From CAWEFA01 sp963851385 (GTDB lineage Bacteria > Bacteroidota > Bacteroidia > Bacteroidales > DTGW01): a DNA stretch of 64,000 nucleotides. The stretch lies in the NCBI GenBank assembly GCA_963851385.1, contig CAWKPE010000018.1, positions 1-64,000 on the forward strand. Direction: 5' to 3'. The notes beneath the pieces are model-generated. The model worked only from the letters and a program-made list of their open reading frames with translations, had not been told where the DNA came from and ran no database searches. Both the position numbers and the translations under genes were made by a program. Of this stretch, positions 48,425-57,503 are shown in pieces (positions within the stretch are counted from its first letter, which is position 1; the number at the start of each line of letters is the position of its first letter).

Positions 48425-48450
48425 CAAAAAAGAATCCCGATTTCTCGGAA
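48425..48450 (-). terminator. Terminator-like hairpin upstream of greA
   Basis: On the minus strand TTCCGA-GAAA-TCGGGA makes a 6-bp stem with a GNRA-type loop, followed by TTCTTTTTTG. It ends about 36 bases before the greA start. It may end transcription from the upstream gene or attenuate greA. Confidence 0.6.
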
Positions 48451-48599
48451 CCCTTTTTGCAAATATACAAACTATCAATTTATTACTTGCAAATTTAACC
48501 TGAAAAGGTTCTCGAGAAATAAATCATTCTACTTCTGAGAATTGATAACAAAATCATGTGTTTTTAAACTTAGGACTAAATTATAAAATTTTTAATATT

Positions 48600-48932
48600 T
48601 CATTTCATTTTTCTTTTTTTCTTTCCAAATAACTTACTAAAAAACGAGTGGCCCAATTTCTTATTGTAATATTTGTCAGTTTTTCTTTCATCTTCCTTCA
48701 TCCTTTTCTGAACTTTTTTTGTCTGCATATCAAAATGATGTTTCTTCGCTGCTTCAAGAGCTGCATCTGCTTTCTTTTGCTGTTCAGTTTCAATTTGTTT
48801 CTTTTTCTTTTCAGCTTTTGCAGCAGCATCATTTTGAGCACTTAAACCTGAAAATAAAAAAGAAAATAAAACAATAAAACATACTTTAGTTAAGTTTGTT
48901 AATATATTTTTGCTCTGAAAAAAAACAAGCAT
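48600..48932 (-). CDS. Small lysine-rich secreted protein of unknown function
   Basis: I do not recognise a family. The 110-residue product has a signal peptide (VCFIVLFSFLFSGLSAQ) and then a highly charged helical body rich in Lys, Glu, Ala and Gln (KAEKKKKQIETEQQKKAD), probably a coiled coil, ending in a very basic tail (LFGKKKRKMK). Such proteins occur widely in Bacteroidota without assigned role. The ATG at 48932 shares its CATG with the start of the divergent gene, so one of the two starts may be wrong. Confidence 0.65.
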   Translation of the reverse strand: MLVFFQSKNILTNLTKVCFIVLFSFLFSGLSAQNDAAAKAEKKKKQIETEQQKKADAALEAAKKHHFDMQTKKVQKRMKEDERKTDKYYNKKLGHSFFSKLFGKKKRKMK

Positions 48933-49455
48933 GATTCATAAACATTTCAAATCAAAAATAATCAAATTTTGTGTAACTTTTTTAATAATTTTTATTCTGG
49001 AAAGTTGCCAAAAAGATGCTGCACCTTATGTTCCGAATGTATATATATATTATGCACTCGATCTTATAAATGATTTGGCCAACCTCGGAGTCAGCCAATC
49101 TGCAACAATTACAGCTGATACAACCAATACAGATAATAGTATTTTAGATTATCATATAAAAGGATTAACACCTATTACAATTTATAACACTAAAACTTGG
49201 GGTAACGGAATAATCCTTTACCGTAAAGACGTTGCTGTATACCAGGCATTCGACATTACGTGTACGTACAGGGGCATTGAAGACCACTGTGCTTTAATAG
49301 TAGAAGGTTTAACGGCAACTTGTCCATGCTGTAATTCAATTTTTCTACTTAGTGCCAATGGATATCCTTCAAATGGCAGTTTAGCAACCAATCCTCTATG
49401 GATGTACACCTGTACTATCTCGAACGATGGAACACAACTCATCATTTCAAAATAA
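48931..49455 (+). CDS. Rieske-like lipoprotein lacking histidine ligands
   Basis: The 174-residue protein has a lipoprotein signal (FCVTFLIIFILESC, lipobox LESC). The C-terminal half has the layout of a Rieske domain: AFDITCTYRGIEDH, then TATCPCCNSIFLLSANG, SNGSLATNPLWMYTCTIS. In a functional Rieske centre the motifs are CxH and CxxH (as in CPCHGSxF). Here the first is CTY and the second CPCC, so both His ligands are absent. From memory, similar lipoproteins are widespread in Bacteroidota. The product either binds another metal or uses the fold structurally. The gene is 112 bases upstream of purE and divergent from the Lys-rich gene. Confidence 0.7.
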   Translation: MIHKHFKSKIIKFCVTFLIIFILESCQKDAAPYVPNVYIYYALDLINDLANLGVSQSATITADTTNTDNSILDYHIKGLTPITIYNTKTWGNGIILYRKDVAVYQAFDITCTYRGIEDHCALIVEGLTATCPCCNSIFLLSANGYPSNGSLATNPLWMYTCTISNDGTQLIISK

Positions 49456-49567
49456 TAATCTTTTATTTTGAACTTCATTTGAAAATAAGAATTAGTTTTT
49501 ATTTCCTTATTTTTATTTATCTTGCGTTATTAATCAATCTTCTGATTTCAGAAAAGAATCTTCTCAA

Positions 49568-50080
49568 ATGGAAGCAAAAGTGAGCATTATTATGGGCAGC
49601 ACATCCGATTTGCCAATTATGGAAGAAGCTGCAAAAGTCCTGAACGAGTTTCAAATTCATTTTGAAATTCATGCGCTGTCAGCACACCGTACTCCGGATA
49701 AAGTGATGGAATTTGCCAAAAATGCCTATAAAAAAGGCATCAGGGTGATAATTGCCGGTGCTGGTGGTGCAGCTCATTTGCCGGGAGTAATTGCCGCCCT
49801 CACGCCTTTGCCTGTAATAGGAGTTCCAATAAAAGCAGGTATTTCCATTGACGGATGGGATTCAATTTTATCTATTTTGCAAATGCCTCCCGGAGTTCCT
49901 GTAGCTACCGTAGGACTTAACAACGCTATGAATGCCGGTATTCTTGCCACTCAAATCATAGCAGCAGGCGATGCTGAACTGATGAAAAAAGTAATTGATT
50001 ATAAAACTAAACTGGCTAAAAAAATAGAAAAAGCAAATGAAGATTTGGCACAGGTAAAGTTTGAGTATAAGGTGAATTAA
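49568..50080 (+). CDS. purE: N5-carboxyaminoimidazole ribonucleotide mutase PurE
   Basis: PurE moves the carboxyl group in the synthesis of the purine ring. The 170 residues are typical of class I PurE: VSIIMGSTSDLPIMEEAAKV, HALSAHRTPDKVMEF with the catalytic His, IIAGAGGAAHLPGVIAALTP, VIGVPIKAG and LQMPPGVPVATVGLNNAMNA. No purK is in the window. It is followed by the barrel/ComEA-like pair on the same strand. Confidence 0.95.
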   Translation: MEAKVSIIMGSTSDLPIMEEAAKVLNEFQIHFEIHALSAHRTPDKVMEFAKNAYKKGIRVIIAGAGGAAHLPGVIAALTPLPVIGVPIKAGISIDGWDSILSILQMPPGVPVATVGLNNAMNAGILATQIIAAGDAELMKKVIDYKTKLAKKIEKANEDLAQVKFEYKVN

Positions 50081-50163
50081 TTTTTTGACATAATATTTTA
50101 CATAACGCTTTGTTTTTCCAACATTAAGTTAAAAACATGCGTTTTTTAATAGTAATAAAACCC

Positions 50164-50977
50164 TGAAATTATAAGGCATTTAGTAGTCATAGCTATTAGC
50201 TTTTGCTTCATTGAAGCAACTGCAAGTGAGAATTATCTTTCCGGAAGCCGGCAGGCTGCTTTAGCGGAATGTGGAGTTGCAATTCCTGATTTATGGTCTG
50301 TCAGCCATAACCAGGCAGGTTTGGCTTATATTAATTCACCCATTTTTGGTCTGTACCATGAGGCTCGTTTTCTCATGAAAGAACTAAGCCTTAGTTCCGT
50401 TGCAGCCGTTATTCCAGCTAAACCAGGCACATTTGGTATCAATTTAAATTATTTTGGATACTCAAAATATCACGATTCAAAAATTGGTGTAGCATATAGC
50501 CACAAGCTGGGCAGAAAATTCTCTGCAGGTTTGCAACTCGATTATTTCAGTACATATATATATGGTTCTGATAATAACGCTCAGAAAATTACATTTGAAA
50601 TAGGTTTGCTTAGTTTTCCGATAGACAATCTTTCAGTTGGCTTTCATTTGTTCAATCCAATTCCTGAAAAAACAGAGCATAACTCAATCGCTGATTTGAC
50701 TTCAACTGCACGCTTTGGCTTGACTTATATTCTTCATCAAACAGTTTCACTATCCCTGGAAACCTTAAAAGAATTTTCAGAAAGAATCATATTTAAGACA
50801 GGAATAGAATATATGCCAGTTAAGTATCTTGCCCTTAGATTTGGCATTTCAACAGAACCATCGTCATACTCATTTGGTATGGGATATAATTCAAAAAAAT
50901 TATGGATCGGCATGGCATTCACTAATCATCAAATATTAGGAATTACTCCGCATTTTGATTTTGGAATTAACTTTTGA
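50164..50977 (+). CDS. PorV/PorQ-like outer-membrane beta-barrel protein, 5' end unclear
   Basis: The open frame begins upstream of 50321: HLVVIAISFCFIEATASENY is a signal peptide, then SGSRQAALAECGVAIPDLWS and HNQAGLAYINSPIFGLYHEA. No normal start is in frame; a one-base gap near 50175 after CTGAAATTA (or ATG in the true sequence) would give it. The rest is alternating strands and ends DFGINF. The fold resembles the PorV/PorQ barrels. It lies 4 bases before the HhH-barrel gene, so they likely function together. The role is unknown; in T9SS species PorV-like proteins help export. Confidence 0.7.
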
Positions 50978-50980
50978 ATT

Positions 50981-53053
50981 ATGCAAAAAGAAATTTTAAC
51001 TATTATTCTTTTGCTTGTTATTTACATCTTTCAAGTTAATGCACAGGATAAACAATTTGATTCTGAAAATTATGAATCGGAAATACTTGAATCTGTTGCT
51101 GAAAATACCGACAACGAAATTGATGCTACATCTCTAACTGAGGAATTACAATATTATCTTCAACATCCATTAGATATTAATACTGCTTCACAAAAAGATT
51201 TTGAAAAACTGCAATTTCTGACTCCATTTCAAATTAATTCAATTATAGAATATCGTAAAGAACATGGCAATTTTCTTTCAGTATATGAACTTAATGGTGT
51301 AATTGGATTGCCAGCTACTATTATAAAAATGATGCTTCCATTTGTTAAGGTTGGCGAGAAAATTATTATGCAAAATACTAAAGAAGGTAATGCTATAAAT
51401 CAGATGTTACTTGTTAATTCAAACCGAACAATTGAATTACAAAATGGTTATGCAAATGATCCGGATTCAATAAAATTAAAATATCCAAACAAATATTATC
51501 CAGGCAATCCATATAGAATAAGAACAAAGTACAGGTTCGAACAAGGAGAATCATTCAAGGCAGGTTTCTCAGCAGAAAAAGATCCGGGTGAAACATGGTT
51601 CTCAGGCAGCAATAAAACTTTTGATTTTCTTTCAGGTTTTATTCAGATGCAGAATAAATACCAGGTTAAAAACCTGATTTTAGGTGATTATTATGCCAAT
51701 TTCGGACAAGGACTTGTGTTATGGAATGGATTTGCTCCAGGCATGACGGCATATACCATAAACATTAAAAGACAAACTGAAGGATTTAACCGATATTCAT
51801 CCTTTAATGAGAATCAATATTTTCAGGGTATTGCATCGACTGTTTGCCTAAATCACTTTTATATTTCAGCATTTTTCAACAAACATCATATTGATGCAAA
51901 CGTGGTTGCACGCGACAGTACAGGCAGAGTTTTGGAGATATCATCATTACAAAATACAGGGAGCCATGCATTGCCAAATGAGATTTCGGATGAAGATGCA
52001 TTAGGTGAAAAAACATTTGGGGGAAATCTATCATTTGAAAAAGATAAATATAAGATTGGAGTTACTTTGATTAATATTAATTATGATGCTAATTTTCAAA
52101 AGTCACTTGAGCCATATAAACTCTATGCATTCTCCGGAAACAACTTAATATGCGGTAGCTTTAATTATCTAATTCGTTTTCGAAAAATTGAATTATTTGG
52201 TGAAGAAGCCAGAAACAGTATGCACGGAAATGCTTTTTCAAATGGCATGGCTTTTCAATTGATACCTGAATTATCTTTAGCATTGCTATATCGCTATTTT
52301 GAACCACAATATTTTTCTCCCTACGCCAATGCATTTGCCCAAAACAGCCAACCTTCAAATGAAAATGGTTTATATGCCGGGATAGAATTTGTACCCATTG
52401 ACAAAATAAAAATTAATGCTTATGCCGACTTTTTTAACTACCCTTTTTTTAAATACAGGATTAGTGAACCTTCCTCCGGAACAAATTATTTTTTTGAAAT
52501 AACTTACGAACCTTCAGATAATATAAGTTTATCAAGCCGGTACTCAGCTTTGCAAAAGCAGGAAGATGGTAATACAATAGAACCCAATCCTCCTGCTCTC
52601 GAAAACGTTTCACTTCAAAAAGTAAGATTTCATGCAGTATATAAAATATCAACCAGCGTTGAATTAAGAAATCGGCTGGAACTTGTTTATTACAATAAGC
52701 ATAATTCCCCTAAGCAGAACGGTTATCTTTTGTTTCAGGATATTATCTGGAAACCCGAAAAAATCCGTCTTTCATTAGTAGCCCGTTATGCGATTTTTGA
52801 AACAGGAGGCTACGAAAGCCGGATTTATTCTTATGAAAGTGATGTATTATATTCATACAGTATTCCTGCATACAGTGGCAAAGGCGCAAGAGCTTACTTA
52901 ATGTTGCATTATCACCCATTCAAACAAACTGATATATGGTTGCGATATGGCACAACCATATATTCAGACAGAGAGATTATTAGTAGCGGTCCTACAGAAA
53001 TTGATGGTAACAGAAAGTCGGATGCAGGAGTACAGGTAATTACCAGGTTTTAA
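50981..53053 (+). CDS. Signal-peptide protein with ComEA-like helix-hairpin-helix domain and beta-barrel
   Basis: The 690-residue protein has a signal peptide (ILTIILLLVIYIFQVNAQ), then a helix-hairpin-helix region (LDINTASQKDFEKLQFLTPF; IIEYRKEHGNFLSVYELNGV; IKMMLPFVKV) like ComEA, a DNA-binding competence protein. The following ~550 residues are rich in alternating strands (KAGFSAEKDPGETWF; ILGDYYANFGQGLVLWNGFA) and end DAGVQVITRF, like an outer-membrane barrel. Proteins with this layout are widespread in Bacteroidota, without known role; DNA uptake is a possibility but not shown. The pair with the upstream barrel gene (4-base gap) is probably one transcript. Confidence 0.8.
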   Translation: MQKEILTIILLLVIYIFQVNAQDKQFDSENYESEILESVAENTDNEIDATSLTEELQYYLQHPLDINTASQKDFEKLQFLTPFQINSIIEYRKEHGNFLSVYELNGVIGLPATIIKMMLPFVKVGEKIIMQNTKEGNAINQMLLVNSNRTIELQNGYANDPDSIKLKYPNKYYPGNPYRIRTKYRFEQGESFKAGFSAEKDPGETWFSGSNKTFDFLSGFIQMQNKYQVKNLILGDYYANFGQGLVLWNGFAPGMTAYTINIKRQTEGFNRYSSFNENQYFQGIASTVCLNHFYISAFFNKHHIDANVVARDSTGRVLEISSLQNTGSHALPNEISDEDALGEKTFGGNLSFEKDKYKIGVTLININYDANFQKSLEPYKLYAFSGNNLICGSFNYLIRFRKIELFGEEARNSMHGNAFSNGMAFQLIPELSLALLYRYFEPQYFSPYANAFAQNSQPSNENGLYAGIEFVPIDKIKINAYADFFNYPFFKYRISEPSSGTNYFFEITYEPSDNISLSSRYSALQKQEDGNTIEPNPPALENVSLQKVRFHAVYKISTSVELRNRLELVYYNKHNSPKQNGYLLFQDIIWKPEKIRLSLVARYAIFETGGYESRIYSYESDVLYSYSIPAYSGKGARAYLMLHYHPFKQTDIWLRYGTTIYSDREIISSGPTEIDGNRKSDAGVQVITRF

Positions 53054-53186
53054 AATATGACAGTAATAATGCAAATTTTTGGATAAATAATAATTATTAT
53101 CTATTTTTAGTATTCTTTACATACTTAAATACTGGCTACACAGTTTAATATATTTAAATTAAGTTCAAATTTAATTTATAACTAAT

Positions 53187-53786
53187 ATGAAAACTATTTT
53201 ATGCTCATTGTTAATGGCTGTTTCAACACTTTGTTATAGCCAGAATTTAGATGGCTTTTTAGGCTTCAAATTTGGTACAAGCGCTGATAGTATAAAAAAA
53301 GGTATGTTAATTAGACCGGGATGCAAAATTGACCAGGAAAATAGCAACAAAAACTTATTGGTTTTTAAAGGTGTAACGTTTGCAGGACGTGACGCGCAGT
53401 TCATCTCATTTGAATTTGTAAACGACAAATTTTATATGGGCACTGTGGTTCTGAATGCTCCCAGCGAATTTAAAATTGTTAGTCTATATAATGACATCCG
53501 ATCAGAATTAGGTACAAAATATTTCGCAGCTTCAAAAACGGTTGAAACTTATGATCTCCCTTACAAAAAAGGAGATGGTAATACTGAAACGGCAATAAAA
53601 CTGGGAAAAGTAAATTTTTCCTCATATTGGTATTTTAAGAATCCTAAGTCAGCAAGAAAAGATGTTGTGAATTCAATCTTTTTAACTATTACATTTAAAA
53701 TGAATATTAAGATTGTTTATCAGGATGGTGTTTTATATAATGAGGCACAAGAAATGCTGAAAAAGAAAAATACGCAGGATTATTAA
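53187..53786 (+). CDS. Secreted protein of unknown function
   Basis: I do not recognise a specific family. The 199 residues begin with a signal peptide (ILCSLLMAVSTLCYSQ) followed by NLDGFLGFKFGTSADSIKKGM, similar to small periplasmic domains that occur in Bacteroidota and proteobacteria. VTFAGRDAQFISFEFVNDKF is beta-rich. There are no catalytic motifs. It stands alone, before a strong bidirectional terminator and the convergent creD gene. Confidence 0.7.
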   Translation: MKTILCSLLMAVSTLCYSQNLDGFLGFKFGTSADSIKKGMLIRPGCKIDQENSNKNLLVFKGVTFAGRDAQFISFEFVNDKFYMGTVVLNAPSEFKIVSLYNDIRSELGTKYFAASKTVETYDLPYKKGDGNTETAIKLGKVNFSSYWYFKNPKSARKDVVNSIFLTITFKMNIKIVYQDGVLYNEAQEMLKKKNTQDY

Positions 53787-53850
53787 AATACAAATAAGTA
53801 ATTGTAAACGATAAAAATATTCTGACCTTAAAGTCTAATCTTTTGTATGG

Positions 53851-53889
53851 ATCATAAAACTCGCTAAAAAACTTAGCGAGCTTTATGAT
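53851..53889. terminator. Bidirectional terminator between convergent genes
   Basis: ATCATAAA-A-CTCGCTAA, loop AAAAC, TTAGCGAG-C-TTTATGAT forms a 17-bp stem with one mismatch. It lies between the genes ending at 53786 (plus) and 53937 (minus), and probably serves both. Confidence 0.8.
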
Positions 53890-53936
53890 TTAATTGTGTT
53901 CTTATAAGCTCGAAACTATTAAAACATTGAAAATAA

Positions 53937-55301
53937 TTATTTATTAATCGTATACCAATCTATGTCTTTTGTAAGATACATTATTGTTGCCAAAATCAAA
54001 AGTAAACCCAAGCTTCCCATTAAAAGTGCATAATCCTGCAGTTGAAGCAGAGAGTAGAAAAAGATATATAGAATAGAAAGTATTCCTGTTACCATTCCCG
54101 CCATAGACAGACTCTTAAATACACTTTTACTGTAGAAAGAAACAAGTAATATAATAATTAAGCTTGCCCACAAATATGCCCAATTAAAAAGCATATGCTC
54201 GGAGAATGCAAGCAGTAGAATATAAAACAACGTTATTGCAAAACCAACAAGTAAATATTGAATAGGGTGTATCAACCTTTTCTTCATTACTTCTGAAAAG
54301 AAGAATACCAGGAAAGTAATAAAAATAAACATAATGTTATACTTGGCAGAGCGCATAGTTTTCTGGTATTCATCTACAGGTAACAATAACCTGACACCAA
54401 AAAGGGAGGTATTATCAGCAACTCCTGAGTTATAATCCGCAACTCCAGTCTGGCCGGTTGTTCTAATAAAATCACCTTTACCTTGTTGCGGATAATTTCT
54501 GTTCAGTTGCAAAACCTTCCATGTAGCTGTAAAACCGGAAGCATTAATTTTCCTTTCGTCAGGAAGGAAAGAGCCACTAAAATCTGGATCCTGCCAAGTT
54601 GAAGATAATGATACATTAGTTTCTTTACCAAACGGTGCAAATAACAATATACTGCTTCCGTTCAGGTTTAATTTAAACCTAAATTTAATTGGCCCGGTTT
54701 TGTTGACATTCAAAGGCATGCTGGCACCCGATGCAAAAATATCATGAGTTGGAATTCCGGGACCAAAGTCATAATCAGATTCGTTAATGGAACAATGAAT
54801 ATTCTCTTTAATGCCTTTCATATCTGATATTCCCAGTGAAAAAATTGCATTGTTAAACTGGAGCTGATCCTTTTCCATACCAATAGCCTGGCAATTAAAA
54901 CCACTAAAGCTTCCTTCTATTTCAAGCATTACATTGTAAAGCACTACAACATAAATTCCACGGTAACGTTTTTCAGGAACTACTTTGCCTTTAATCTTCA
55001 AATCGTCTGGCAAAAAATGTGCATAAGCCGTAAGATATTCTTTTACTCCTTTGTCATTAGTCTGGGTATAAACATACGGAACAGAAATAACAGGTCCACC
55101 AACGGTTTGTTCTTGGCCCCATTTGGAACTGACTTCAGAAATAGCACCATCTCTTATACTTTGTCGCTCGTAAATTAAAGAAGTAAGCATTGATGAAGGA
55201 ATAAGAAGAATCAATATTAAAATCCCAATGGTAATAAGTTTAATTACAATGGATTTACGAGCCCAGTTATTTAGGCGCTCAAAAAAAGAGGTTACTTCCA
55301 T
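53937..55301 (-). CDS. creD: CreD family inner-membrane protein
   Basis: The 454-residue protein matches CreD (cell envelope integrity): membrane helix IKLITIGILILILLIPSSML near the N-terminus, a large periplasmic beta domain (YERQSIRDGAISEVSSKWG; FTATWKVLQLNRNYPQ), then GVRLLLPVDEYQKTMRSAKY and five C-terminal helices (FIFITFLVFFFSEV; LVGFAITLFYILLLAFSEH). In enterics CreD is under CreBC control and affects colicin E2 tolerance; the molecular action is not established. No creB/C genes are nearby. Confidence 0.93.
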   Translation of the reverse strand: MEVTSFFERLNNWARKSIVIKLITIGILILILLIPSSMLTSLIYERQSIRDGAISEVSSKWGQEQTVGGPVISVPYVYTQTNDKGVKEYLTAYAHFLPDDLKIKGKVVPEKRYRGIYVVVLYNVMLEIEGSFSGFNCQAIGMEKDQLQFNNAIFSLGISDMKGIKENIHCSINESDYDFGPGIPTHDIFASGASMPLNVNKTGPIKFRFKLNLNGSSILLFAPFGKETNVSLSSTWQDPDFSGSFLPDERKINASGFTATWKVLQLNRNYPQQGKGDFIRTTGQTGVADYNSGVADNTSLFGVRLLLPVDEYQKTMRSAKYNIMFIFITFLVFFFSEVMKKRLIHPIQYLLVGFAITLFYILLLAFSEHMLFNWAYLWASLIIILLVSFYSKSVFKSLSMAGMVTGILSILYIFFYSLLQLQDYALLMGSLGLLLILATIMYLTKDIDWYTINK

Positions 55302-55556
55302 GGGTAGATGTTTTAGTTAAGGTGTATAGCAAATTTAGAAATTTTTAAATTGAAAAGAAAAAGGTGTTTCTATAAGAATTTGCAACACAGACAATAGTAG
55401 ATATTGCAAAATGTTACTTTGAGAAGAAAAGCGATTTTTAAAAGAGTCAATATTTTAATCAAAACACTGAAATATAAGATTTTGAGCCTCAATAAATAAT
55501 TTTTTATTTGATATAATTTTGTATGAAAAATAATTAACTTTTTTAAATCATAAAAA

Positions 55557-55943
55557 ATGAATGAAAATCAAATTATTCAGAATAATGTTGAGTTTCAGTT
55601 TGAAAGTGGAATAATGAAAAGATTTTTATTAAATATTAAAGAATTTCAATTTTCCGTAAGTTCAGAAACTCATGGAAAGGTTATTATTAATTTATTAAGT
55701 AATCATTCCAAAGATTTAAACAATTTAAAACAAAATCTGGATTCCTTAAAAGAATTAAAACTTTCGAACGAAGAATCTATAGTTTCACTATTAGAGTTTT
55801 TTCATTCAATCAAAAACAAAATAAACTTTCTTTTAGAAATCAGATTTGCTCAATCTAGTTCTTTCGAATATATAATTTTAAAGCCAATTTTGGAAAATGA
55901 AAGACCGTTAACTCTAAAATTGAAAAAAAGAATTCGATTTTAA
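55557..55943 (+). CDS. Unrecognised 128-residue cytoplasmic protein
   Basis: No family is recognised. The product is charged, with no signal peptide or membrane helix: VEFQFESGIMKRFLLNIKEF, GKVIINLLSNHSKDLN, then a helical region rich in Leu, Lys, Ser and Glu. A-rich sequence precedes the ATG. The gene is followed by a palindromic repeat region. It may be real from its even composition but has no firm support; a shadow gene is possible. Confidence 0.5.
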   Translation: MNENQIIQNNVEFQFESGIMKRFLLNIKEFQFSVSSETHGKVIINLLSNHSKDLNNLKQNLDSLKELKLSNEESIVSLLEFFHSIKNKINFLLEIRFAQSSSFEYIILKPILENERPLTLKLKKRIRF

Positions 55944-55975
55944 TAAATAAATAGGTACTACTTAATAAAATTTTT

Positions 55976-56217
55976 AAGCCCTTTTAGGGGCATATTTTGG
56001 TAGCCCAGGGTCAAATAAAATGGTGAATACACGCCAAGAAATAATTAATCGGATGCAGTTTGTTGTTTGGCGTGTAACAATCGAACCTAAATCATTGAAC
56101 AACTAATTGGCCATGAAAATTGCGTGCCATGTGAAAACGTGTAATAATTGAGATAGTTCTTGGCACGCTATTTTTTATTTTCTTTTTTCTACCAAAATTT
56201 TGCTCCTAAAGGAGCTT
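55976..56217. repeat. Composite palindromic intergenic element
   Basis: Outer arms run inward as imperfect inverted repeats: AAGCCCTTTTAGGGGC, TTTTGGTAG and CGCCAAGAA from the left (55976-56040), and on the minus strand AAGCTCCTTTAGGAGC, TTTTGGTAG and GCGTGCCAAGAA from the right (56158-56217). Inside are two hairpins, ACACGCCA/TGGCGTGT (56030-56075) and GCGTGCCA/TGGCACGC (56122-56168). T-rich sequence follows. No coding capacity. Confidence 0.75.
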
Positions 56218-56330
56218 GAATTCACTTTTGCTTAATTGACTTGATGGACGAACCAATAATTCTTTATTAAATACTGTAGTATTTTAACTATGTGTTCTTC
56301 TTCCTGATGCGGGATATATTTTTTCAAAAA
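56218..56330. other. Short non-coding stretch before the VWA gene
   Basis: Nothing recognisable; together with the palindromic element it fills the ~390-bp gap between the unknown gene and the VWA gene. Confidence 0.4.
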
Positions 56331-57503
56331 TCATTCACCACAACCTGCTTTTGAAAAATAGACGAATATATATGGAACTCCTTCTTTAATTTTATTTTTG
56401 CAATCGCATATTTCATCACCTGTTTCAATCATATCGTTTTGAGTGTCTTTGTATTTATTTACACATAAAACCATTGAATTTTTTTCAATCGTTTTGATAA
56501 TAAACTTCAGGTAATGATTCTGGATGTTTATTGCCAATGAATTATAATCAAACATGTATTTGCCTTCAATCCATTTTTTATTGATATCAGTGTTAGAACC
56601 ATTATTTATATAGAGAGAAACTATTTTGCTGTTATCAAAGACTATTGATTTTGGTAAAGTATCCTGGATATTTTCATCAGCAATCATTTTAGCCATATCT
56701 AATAAATTTTCGGAAATGTTAATTTGAACTGAATCCAGGATCCAATATTGGTTTGTCAAAAATTTATAAATGTTCCCTGCGAGAGGCTGATAATCCGTCT
56801 TCTCCGGACTTTTCTCCACAACAACCGGCACATCATGAATGATTGTTTTTATTCCTGACTTATAAAATTCTTTAACAACACTCGAAACATCTTTGGCATC
56901 ATAATATTCTCCACCGGTTTCATGAGCAATCTGTTTCAGTTGTTCCTGGGCTTGTTTATCATTTACAATATCAAATCCTATACATTCACATTGAATCAAT
57001 GATTTTCTTTCTTTCAATTCTTTTAAAGCTTGTGTGATATTATCATCACTTCTGCCGTCGCACAATAAAATAATTGTTTGTTTTATCGAATTAGGATTTT
57101 TATTGTTCTTGAATGAAAAACTTGCTGATTTTAAAGCAGCGGCAAGAGGAGTGTTGCTTTCAGGCTGTAGACTGTCTATAAATGATAATAATTCGAACTT
57201 GTTTTTAGTAAAATTCTTGAAATATTTTATAGGTTCGTCGCTTTTGCCTGAATATCCTAAAATTGAAAATTCGGTATTGCATGGTAAAAGCATATTGATA
57301 ATTTTTTTGGTTGCGCTTTTTACCGAATCTATCTTCGGACCTTTCATACTTCCGGAAACATCAATGAGGCATAAAATGCTTTGTAATTCTCCAGTACTCT
57401 GAGAATTGCAATTGGCATTAAAAACCAGAAAGGCACTTGAATAAGCAAAAAACAATATTATTTGTTTTTTTGGAAAGATAAAATTCAAGAACATATTTTC
57501 CAT
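56331..57503 (-). CDS. VWA domain secreted protein
   Basis: The 390-residue protein has a signal peptide (IILFFAYSSAFLVFNANC) and a von Willebrand factor A domain with a complete MIDAS start Asp48-x-Ser50-x-Ser52 (CLIDVSGSMKG). TPLAAALKSASFSFKN holds the threonine and TIILLCDGRSDDN the later Asp. The domain ends AQEQLKQIAHETGGEYYDA. A beta region follows, and the C-terminus is cysteine-rich (CDCKNKIKEGV; FSKAGCGE). No T9SS sorting domain was seen. Such proteins bind other proteins through a metal; the ligand is unknown. It stands alone. Confidence 0.85.
   Translation of the reverse strand: MENMFLNFIFPKKQIILFFAYSSAFLVFNANCNSQSTGELQSILCLIDVSGSMKGPKIDSVKSATKKIINMLLPCNTEFSILGYSGKSDEPIKYFKNFTKNKFELLSFIDSLQPESNTPLAAALKSASFSFKNNKNPNSIKQTIILLCDGRSDDNITQALKELKERKSLIQCECIGFDIVNDKQAQEQLKQIAHETGGEYYDAKDVSSVVKEFYKSGIKTIIHDVPVVVEKSPEKTDYQPLAGNIYKFLTNQYWILDSVQINISENLLDMAKMIADENIQDTLPKSIVFDNSKIVSLYINNGSNTDINKKWIEGKYMFDYNSLAINIQNHYLKFIIKTIEKNSMVLCVNKYKDTQNDMIETGDEICDCKNKIKEGVPYIFVYFSKAGCGE

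Noticed and set aside
48390..48470. 27-residue N-terminal extension of GreA
   Set aside because: The extension runs through a terminator-like hairpin, and AGGAGGT sits before the ATG at 48389.
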